A stretch of 64,000 nt of DNA. Origin: Carposina sasakii. Lineage: Eukaryota; Arthropoda; Insecta; Lepidoptera; Carposinidae. A model generated the notes under the pieces. It did no database searches, had not been told where the DNA came from, and was given only the letters and a program-made list of their open reading frames with translations. The position numbers were made by a program, and so were the translations under genes. Of this stretch, positions 55,883 through 64,000 are shown one piece after another; the stretch's first letter is position 1; each line of letters starts with the position of its first letter. The stretch covers positions 2,356,001-2,420,000 of the forward strand of contig CP053148.1 of NCBI GenBank assembly GCA_014607495.2. Reading direction: 5' to 3'.

Positions 55883-56584
55883 TCAGTGCTGCGCTGCGAA
55901 CTTCATTCGCTTCTGTTTCTGCCGCTGATTGCAAAACCAGACGCGCACCACATTTTTTTTCAAATCCAACTTCTCCGCTATCGCAGCGATCTTTTCCCCC
56001 GACGGCCGCGGCTGTACGGCAAAGTACGCCTCCAGACTCCGCTTCTCCGGCGCCGCAATCGACGTCCTTTTCCGCTTCTTCTCTCCCGCGGGTAACACGC
56101 TCGGCGCGTCCGGATCTCGCCTCTTGTTCTTAGCCTGCGCCTCCGCCTCCTCCAGCCATGCTTGCAATATCGGCTTTAGCGCAATCATATTATTGTGGCT
56201 GAGGGTTAAGCTTTCAAATCGGCATATGGTGCTTTGTGATAGTGCGCCTACGCCGGGGAGTTTGAGATTGGCGAGCGCCTTTCCGACGTCGGCCTGTGTG
56301 ACTCCGAGCTTGATGCGCCTCTGCTTGAAGCGTTCTGCGAAGGCCTCGAGCTCGCGCGGGTCTGTGTCGGTGTCGGGGTGCAGCGCGGCGGCGGGGTGCG
56401 CTAGGTGCGCGGGCGGCGCGTGCGACAGACCGGCGTGGTGGTGGTGGTTCACGACGTGGTTCATGCCGTACCCGTGCAGCTGGTGGTGCGGCGGCGCGGC
56501 CTCGCCCATCGGCGCCAGCGTCGTCATAGACGACGACGTCAGCGGATCCAGCATGTCCAGCCCCTCCATACCGTGATGACCCAT
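55883..56584 (-). CDS. acj6: acj6/Brn3-like POU class IV transcription factor, 3'-terminal exon
   Basis: Nuclear DNA-binding protein; in Drosophila acj6 specifies olfactory and other neurons. The exon encodes 233 residues to the TGA at 55,883-55,885. It begins MGHHGMEGLDMLDP and SMTTLAP, has a His-rich run, then the POU-specific domain (DTDTDPRELEAFAERFKQRR through LKPILQAWLEEAEAQ), a linker, and the POU homeodomain (EKKRKRTSIAAPEKRSLEAY through WFCNQRQKQKRMKF), ending AAQH. Helix 3 VVRVWFCNQ is intact. The reading frame continues 40 codons upstream to a Met at 56,704, but TTCTTTTCGCAG just before 56,584 is a strong splice acceptor and the extra 40 residues do not resemble acj6. The N-terminal POU-IV box is absent, so 5' exons should lie at higher coordinates or outside the window. 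POU domain and homeodomain share one exon without introns. A retrocopy is the main alternative. Confidence 0.88.
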   Translation of the reverse strand: MGHHGMEGLDMLDPLTSSSMTTLAPMGEAAPPHHQLHGYGMNHVVNHHHHAGLSHAPPAHLAHPAAALHPDTDTDPRELEAFAERFKQRRIKLGVTQADVGKALANLKLPGVGALSQSTICRFESLTLSHNNMIALKPILQAWLEEAEAQAKNKRRDPDAPSVLPAGEKKRKRTSIAAPEKRSLEAYFAVQPRPSGEKIAAIAEKLDLKKNVVRVWFCNQRQKQKRMKFAAQH

Positions 56585-56704
56585 CTGCGAAAAGAACGCC
56601 TTCTTGTAATTCATTTTTATCGTACTGTCAAAACCGATGCGATTATGGGGATTAAGCCCCGTGGGGCGAGAGACATTATTATTTTTCGATGAATTAACTC
56701 CCAT
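56585..56704 (-). other. In-frame extension upstream of the acj6 exon
   Basis: Forty open codons (MGVNSSKNNNVSRPTGLNPH onward) continuous with the POU exon, with AAT ATG context at the Met and a TAG seven codons further upstream. Either intron read-through (favoured, given the acceptor at 56,585) or the true N terminus of a short or retrocopied protein. Confidence 0.4.
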
Positions 56705-59700
56705 ATTGATGTTAAATCGGACGTTCTATTTTAAATAAAGCGGAGGGTGGCAACAAAGGCGCTTTCGGCGATATGGAAACATAAACAATGATCTTTGTGC
56801 AGATTTGCACTCATTCTTTATGAGTGCAAACACTTGTGTATCGGATAGGAGGGTGCGTTCCGTTGTCGGCCTGATTGGTCGGAGTGCAGTGTCAATATGC
56901 TCAGTTGTTGACCGGCATTGTTACCGGAATGATGTCTCGAGAGGTTACGATACATTGTGCGCACATGCGCCCGCGTCGCTCCGACCCAACCTGCGTTAAT
57001 GGATGCACTTGATTCAATAACACTTTTATGTGCAAATATTTCGTATAAATATAAATTATTTGTTTGTTTTTCTGCTAATGAATCAATAAACTTTTCGGGA
57101 CAAGACTTATTTTTTTATGAATAAAAATGTATCCAAATAAAACTTGTATAAAAGTTATTGTATGTTATTTTTTATAGGTATAAACTCTATCTTATTTATA
57201 CGAGTATTATGGAAAATTGTATAATTTGACTCTACTGATTGGTAAATGTAATATAGGTTCTGAGGGTAGTAGTTAAGCTTACTATTAGTTAAAACGTCTG
57301 TCTAGATAAGGTATCGCTTATGTTTTTACCCGACTGCGCCAGAAACGCAGAACGGTTTATCGCATTTGAGATAAAGAGGTATCATCAGATTCGTTTTTGA
57401 CCTCAGATAACACTCGGTACGTAGATATGTACATCTTTTTTTACGCTGTTGGTTTTTTCATACGTAAATGAGGTTATTATATATATATTTATTATATATA
57501 TAATAACCTCATATATATTTATTTATTAGATACTGAATTTCGCTCTATCTGTGATTCAACTTCCACATTTATCTATTAGCCATTTGCAGGGGCCATAAAA
57601 CAAAGTCCAGTTGAATGAGCAGGCCGTCTCGAGAGCGTAAGTCTTTCGCAGTAATATTGGAAAGGGGCCCTGTTAGGTGCGTTAGGGCCCCAGGGCGCAC
57701 TATTTCTCAATTACATAGATGTTACGCGTGTAACACGAATACATCCGTGTCCAGTGTGCCGCTGCCTCTCTTTAGTATTTTTTATTTATTTTTTGTAAAT
57801 TATGGCCCATGTCGGCCATGCTATACAAACTCCCAACTTTCATCTAAAACTGTCTGTGAGTCTATCGGTAATTCTTGCGTAAAAGAGTAAAAGCTATTTC
57901 AACATCTTAACATGAAAGTTTTTTGGTCATGAGGATAAAGTAAGATGTTTCATTATGTGCTCAGTTCTTGATAATTATTTTTTACCTCGTAAACTTCATT
58001 ATTACCAGCTCTAACGTTTATAAGGAACATTAACATTTTTTCATGAGATACATATACGATTCCTATCTACTAGTACTGACTTAGACTTAGGTCAGATTTT
58101 TCAGACAGTCTATCTGAAGGATAATGTTGATGCTGTCTCCATCTTGATCTAGTTTTAGAGAATGACAGAATCAAAATCTTTAAAGGCTATCTGGCCATTG
58201 AAAAAATCGGCCTACATGCTAATTTCGTTTCAAATTAAAATGTCCCATCATAATACTGATTTCGTTTTCCCCATCAAACCGCATCTATAATTTAACACTC
58301 GCAAGTAAGTACCTAATCAGGGTACAGCAGGTCCACAGGTGCATCGTTCTCGAAACGACACTACAATTTGTTGAAGCACACGCGATGCCCACAACCCCAC
58401 GGTTCCGTGGGGATCGGGGATTGCACGTATGTCATTGTAATTATAATAACCCGACCCCGTCCCCACGGTATGACATTTCGGAACGTAGTGATGTGCTGTA
58501 CGTAACAATATCGATACTATCAATATTTAAGTGCATTGCGATAGCTTCAATTATACTGTCTAAGCTGGTGTTGGAAACCTGGAAATAGGTTGATGTATTA
58601 TTAAAAATGTACCCACTTTTGTTAAAGTTTTAGCTTACAGCTCGTATATCTAGGTGGTGTTAATTTTGCATTCATATTTAATTTTGATAACCTACTTTAC
58701 TTAAGTTATATAAATACAATATATTTATGTTTTTCTATTTATTAATTTTCCTTATATATAATTAAGTTATGGTAATAGAAGCAAATTATAATGATTGACA
58801 TAAAATTACAAGAAAATCAACACAAGTACGCTTAGAACCCAATAACTAGAAACTTCAGACGATTTGAATGCAGTACCATGTAGCTCCCCGATCTTAATTC
58901 CGCTTTTCATTTCACCGACGTAATTGAATATTACTCCTTACAGCACTTATAGTTTTTATTTAACTAGGAAAACAAAATGTAGGTCTGAATATCGACAAAT
59001 TGATCGCTATTATATGTCTATCGATATATTTTTTCTGCAGTTATCCGTCCCTAGCACTCAAGTACGATGCGATTGCAAGTGGATATTAAATAAATTATAT
59101 TCCGTTAATAGTGATTTGTATCACAACGTTATGATTTGGACAAGTGGCTGAATTTATACGGGGTGCGAGCGACGCGCGCGGGACGCCGGTAGTGGCTGGT
59201 TTTGAAGCATTAAATAATATTGTCAGCTGTGCAAATTATGAGTACATTAAAAATTGTTTATTATAATGTTTTGTGTAAGGATAAGTACATTTAAGTAAAC
59301 TTTTATCGTTGTGGATAATAATATGAATAAGATCAGTTAAAACCTCATTTATATAAAGAAAAAACCGACTACGTAAAAATGTTGATGCCGTGTTAAATTT
59401 ATACGTACATGACATACAAAGATACACTCGTAAAATATAACCGTCCTTCTGGCGCAGCCGTTTGGTAAAAACAGCATAAAAGGATAAACATTAATTATTC
59501 GTGAATTATTTATGGTTTCATGCAGGCAAATGAAAAGTTAAATTAATAAAATTATTGAATTACGGTGGCGAGGCATATTTATTTGCAATTATCCTTACTT
59601 GAAGGATATACGCTACTATAATAAATCTCGACATATTCGTACCTACTCGTATATAATTATCTCTTCCATAGTTACAGTTTCAATATCAGCCCATTGATAA

Positions 59701-60420
59701 TAAGCCTTACGAAAAATAGATAACCATCCTGCTGGTATTTATTTTCATAAATTACTATCTGGTGGATTTACTTGCCAGGAAGTTATCCTAAGCGAACATT
59801 ATTATTGTGAGCTTTGTTATTTTTGTTATAAAATATTATATTGTAAACTAGTAACAAGCAAGCTTATAACCAATAATTACATCATAACATATGAAATACT
59901 ACTCGATTAGGTACGTCCACGTTGGCGGGTGTAAAGTGCTGGCTGTCTACCTCTCTCGTGCTAAATGCATTAATAATGATAATCTACCCGCACCATGCCA
60001 CTGACGGAACGGATCAAACAAATATACTTTACTATGAACAGCCCTTAATTCCCTTAAAGTTTCGAGCTGGAACGGAGCCGATACGGAATCGTTGTTGAAG
60101 CACGGTACCAAGGAATAAATTTTTTGACGGTGACGTAATACATTTTCAGAACTCCACAGATATTTGCTTTTATTACTAAAGCGGTAAGCAATTATTTTGC
60201 TCACCGCCTTTCGTTAACGATTCGTTGGTGGCTGCGTAGACGGCTTCACTTTGACTGTTTTGTTGTTTGATACAAAGTAATCCAGTATTTATTGGTATTT
60301 TTTTTTAAGTTTGATGACCCTTCTCAATAGGTACCTACTAAAAATCAAAAGTATCTCGGTTTTCTTTTATCTCAAACTTGTATGAAAATATATTGAAGAT
60401 TAAATAATAATCTATATTAC
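56705..60420. other. Gene-free region upstream of the acj6 exon
   Basis: No further acj6 exon could be recognised. Items seen: an inverted CCAAT box (GATTGG at about 56,871), a 20-bp perfect hairpin at 57,468-57,512, ACCCGACTGCGCCAGAA at about 57,329 and its inverse at about 59,443. The 91-codon frame at 57,615-57,890 and overlapping frames near 58,317-58,588 show nothing I can assign. Confidence 0.45.
57468..57512. repeat. Short perfect hairpin
   Basis: ATGAGGTTATTATATATATA and its exact inverse, separated by TTTAT. Confidence 0.85.
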
Positions 60421-60429
60421 GAAACAACA

Positions 60430-60770
60430 CATTCCGCGTGGCGGTTTCACTGCGCATCGGTGCCCCGTGTATAGTGCCTCACCGATGCGCCTGTGGTGAA
60501 ATGGTGGAGCGCCTTGGTCACCATGGGCTATCCTGCTGTAGAAGCGCCGGCCGCATAGCGCGCCATAGCACAATGAATGATGTCATCCTTCGGGCCTTAG
60601 GAACTGCGAATATCGCCGCGCTGCTTGAGCCAAACGGCCTAACGCGCGATGACGGAAAAAGGTCCGACGACATGAAACTCATTGCATGGAAGATGGGACG
60701 GCCTCTAGCGTGGAACGCTACGTGCGTAGATACACTGGTGCCGTCCCACCTTCCTGAAACGTAGCAAAAA
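60430..60770 (+). pseudogene. Retroelement C-terminal domain fragment, copy 2
   Basis: Homologous to the middle of 12,732-13,574: VSLRIGAP, HRCACGEMVERLGHHGLSC, RIARH, then LTRDDGKRSDDMKLIAWKMG and AWNATCVDT. The PD pair has become SD and the Asp before ATCVDT has become Asn, so both putative acidic nuclease positions are damaged. Flanking parts of the element are missing. Confidence 0.7.
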
Positions 60771-60775
60771 GCAGG

Positions 60776-62494
60776 CTGTTGATCTCTTGATATATAGGTA
60801 TACACACCACATTGTAGGTAGGTATATTGATATTATTTCAATGCCAATTTTGAACTAGTAAGTGATAAGCCCCAAGTTCATAGCCATAGAATGCGTAAAA
60901 CAGCAAGGAAATAAGCTTTAAAAAGAACTTTTGAAAAAAAAACTTATTTCATTGTCATTTTTTATCATTCCTTACTCCATTATGCCTCGGCGGCGTGACA
61001 ATTGCCTTCGAATGTACCTAACATTAGAATAGTCGTTAGGAGTCACGCAGACTAAAATGGAACTAAAGAAAATATATGAAACAGTGCAGTTACACTATTA
61101 TTTATATTAAGTATTAGAACGACACTAGCGCCCATGCCATAGGGCTTCATAACTAGCGTCGTTCAGTAAGAATGGTCATATGTCGGGCTCCCTAAGGACC
61201 ACTGTTTGCCCTTTACTTTTGTGTTTAACATGTTCTACTGATGCCGGCTTCTACAAAGGGGACGCGAGTAATTTGTAAAGTTTTTTAATGCTGTATTTAA
61301 AAGGACGTTACTTCACCAAATTCGTGAATATGCTTTTTATGTTGCTATATTATTTTTATAAGCATAAATTATGGCATGAATTGAATATTCTGTTTAAATC
61401 AATATTCAGTTAAACAGTATGTAACTTTTTGTAATATCGTCGTTAGATATTGATATAAAACGTTACGTAGGTAGATATTTAGGCTATTTAATTAGCTAAT
61501 TTAAATAGCTATTATTTTATTAGTAGATATAAAATAATATTTATTTAGGCTATTTAGTCTACATTGATAGAAAGATATTGAATAGAACATTGTTTTTTAT
61601 GGTAAAATGTTATCGTTAAGGTAAAAAGTATCAAACAACACAACACAGAAAGTATCAACTTGCATACCAAGCGTCACAAATGCTCCGACAAATTAGCAAA
61701 AGCCAATGAATGAAATAAAAACAAATACGACAAATATAATTGAATTGAACCGCGGACCCTCCTAGACCCTCCGCCCCACAGATTATACACAAGTTTACGG
61801 GACCCCAAACTACTGGGTTAGGGATCCGTGGGCTATAAAGCACGCATTAAGTAGACCCGATACTGGGCCCTCTTGGCTTGGGGAACAAACAGAAAAGGCA
61901 ATTTTCTCCCAATTGCTTCTATCAAAGAGTTAGTGTTTTTTTCTGTTATATCTTCAGTCTGTCTTGTAGTGGAAAATGTTGTGCCTAAATATGACAAAAT
62001 GGTATACTCGTAGTGACCTTTATTTTGCATGAAGTTTATTTTTCGAAAAGCTTAATAGAAAATTCTAGTAGTATTAAAAAACTCGAAAGATGTTTGCTTA
62101 ACGTGCCTGTACTATCTTCTTTGTGATCCTGCAATTCTATGGTACCCCATTTTAGAAACACGGTCATGCGTGTGAATAAGTAAGCATATCCACGTGAACT
62201 ACAGAAGTATTTTTTTTGTTAATTATTCAGAATTCTATTAGCATCGCATCGGTAGATTGTATTTTTCTTTCCTCAATAAATTGATTATAATTATCTAATA
62301 CGAACTTTATTAATTTATGACCAAAAGTTAAAATAACACATTCAAGTAAAAGGCCAAGTTCAAAAATTGTCTAAGCCAAACTTATACATATTTTACCGAT
62401 TACAAATACTCGTAGATGCTGTCAAACCCTTGATTCTGGGCTTAACGAATCTCAGGGCTGTGCTATAGACCGTAAGATAATAAATATCTGATAA
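60776..62494. other. Gene-free stretch
   Basis: 62,110-62,190 resembles family H in inverse order (GATCCTGCAATTCTATGGTA CC, ACACGGTCATGCGTGTGAAT). The minus-strand frames at 61,655-62,030 have no recognisable domain. Nothing else seen. Confidence 0.4.
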
Positions 62495-62756
62495 TAATCA
62501 TCATCATCAGCCTATTGCAGTCCACTGCTGAACGTAGGCCTCCCCCAGGGCACGCCACAAGACTGCCATGGGGGGTATTTGCCCATAGTCACCACGCTGG
62601 ACAGGCGGGTTGGTGACCGCAGTTTGTATTTTGGACTACGTTGTCAACACGGGAGGTGCTGCTGCCCACCTCCCGGAAACCCTTAATCGCCTCATACGAT
62701 ATCGACAGGCAGATATGGAGTGGTACAAATTCTACACTGCCGGCACCACGCGGCCA
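62495..62756 (-). repeat. RTE-like 3' tail family B, copy 3
   Basis: ATCATCATCATCAGCCTATT onward, ending CTGCCGGCACCACGCGGCC; collinear with 49,120-49,375. Confidence 0.65.
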
Positions 62757-63169
62757 ATATCTATGAATAAATTAGATAATAAATTATCATATTTTTTGGT
62801 AAAATTAAAACACATAGATCATAGTCTTGTTCGTAGATCGGAAAGAGTAGGTACATTAATCCAGTCTGTCTGTTTCTTCATAAAGTAACACGCATACTTC
62901 TCCCTGGCGAAGGCGAAAATAAATTATTTATGAGGTCAATGTCTACCTTTGTTTTTTCCTTGTACCCTTGTACGCATAGATCTATGCGGGTGACATATTT
63001 AGAGATAGGCATATTTAGGTATCGACTGAAAACGCAAAAAAAAACTAGCTTCAATTGGACGTGTTGTGCATCTATGAAAACCTTTCATGCTAGTTTTTGA
63101 ACACTTGTCACAAGAAAACTAGGAGCTTTTTTACGAGATGAAACTCACGTGACTTCACGTGAGTGACAC
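62757..63169. other. Gene-free stretch
   Basis: No gene or repeat recognised; CTCACGTGACTTCACGTGAG at about 63,146 is a near-palindrome with two E-box cores (CACGTG). Confidence 0.4.
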
Positions 63170-63380
63170 AGTCTTTATATTTCACATTCTGTTATCTCTA
63201 TTAGTTTTAATACTTTTAAGTCGCTCAATATTTTCATAGTTGCGTCTGTTGATCCTGGCTCACTGGAGTTGCAGGGGCGGGAATGAATGTTGAGCCAATC
63301 CCGGCGAGTAACACGTACGAGTAACTTCATACTATTGTTCCGTCTCATGGTTTCATCGACATCTCTTAACCTCATGCGTT
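63170..63380. repeat. Interspersed repeat family A, copy 3
   Basis: TTTCACATTCTGTTATCTCT, GTTGATCCTGGCTCACTGGA, GGGGCGGGAATGAATG; collinear with copies 1 and 2. Confidence 0.6.
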
Positions 63381-64000
63381 TTTTTACCGTTAATTATTAG
63401 CAGTCATTTGTTTTATTTAACCAACATCGCTTAAAAATTAATTCACGAGAATAAGTTAGTACGAGTGGGGTTCACAAAAAAGTGGCATCGTGGCAGAGTA
63501 GATTAGAGTTAGATCAAGAAGAAGTGAGGTGGCTTTGGAAGTTTTCAGTCACGAAATATTATATTTTTTACAAACAAAAAACTTTACAGTAAACACAATA
63601 AATAAACCAATACGAGACATCTGAACAGTCATCTACATGGTATAGTGCATAAAATTACCTACTTTTATAGCATGCCGGGTATATTTCTTCCATACCCTCT
63701 TTTACCCTCGCCATAACGTCCCAAAGGGATTGCTACCCCTGTATCGAGCCCGGAAGATTTTCGCCAAGATACAAACACAGAAATACATTTTAATCTATTA
63801 TTATTATTTATGTCGATGTAGACGAGTGCCGATGCACAGCGCATTTTATGGTTACACTTTACTTTTATAGATGGAGAAATTTAGCTTTATGTATGTACAA
63901 TTCGATTGGAATGATTGGTATGGATTTTTGTGTTGATGTTACGAGATACATATTTTTATTGCTTTAAAATTTCCCATTTATAGGGGAGGAGAGTTGAGCG
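63381..64000. other. Gene-free end of window
   Basis: No gene or repeat boundary recognised. Confidence 0.4.

Noticed and set aside
55929..56576. A 215-codon plus-strand gene
   Set aside because: It is the antisense of the GC-rich acj6 exon; its translation is low-complexity and unlike any family, while the minus frame is a textbook POU protein.

Overview
The window is nuclear DNA of an insect, almost certainly a moth or butterfly. The evidence is AT-rich intergenic DNA, GT-AG introns of 65 bp to 2.5 kb, one insect-type laminin gamma gene, one acj6-type POU gene, and many short repeats of kinds I associate with Lepidoptera (tRNA-derived SINEs, RTE-type 3' tails ending in CAT/ATC triplets, and MITEs). 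Repeats or mobile elements occupy much of the rest.

Layout. 1-4,109: repeat-rich DNA with a non-LTR 3' tail, a SINE (1,762-2,008) and a MITE (2,234-2,883). 4,110-7,701: a complete Transib DNA transposon with 333-bp terminal inverted repeats, a 5-bp near-perfect target duplication and an uninterrupted 731-codon transposase reading frame of the RAG1 type. 7,779-8,581: a non-autonomous inverted-repeat element. 8,902-27,384 (+): laminin subunit gamma-1 (LanB2), resolved into 29 coding exons that join in frame to 1,632 residues. Its introns hold a retroelement C-terminal fragment, MITEs and SINE pieces. 27,385-38,230: gene-free, with MITEs, a 600-bp inverted-repeat element inside an AT microsatellite, and a stretch at about 35.2-36.8 kb that looks non-repetitive. 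38,230-42,480 (-): a decayed Jockey/CR1-like LINE. 42,500-53,950: repeats, including two adjacent fold-back elements at 52.1-52.9 kb. 53,954-54,154: an exact 85-bp inverted repeat. 55,883-56,584 (-): the 3'-terminal exon of an acj6/Brn3-like POU class IV transcription factor, whose 5' exons are not in view. 56,705-64,000: mostly unassigned DNA with scattered repeats.

The genes do not form a functional unit. Laminin gamma is a basement-membrane subunit and acj6 a neuronal transcription factor, and they are simply chromosomal neighbours. The most interesting items are the apparently intact Transib with an exact V(D)J-type heptamer CACAGTG at both ends, the retroelement domain with an R2-like CCHC plus PD...D nuclease signature, the 85-bp perfect palindrome, and the uninterrupted acj6 POU exon.
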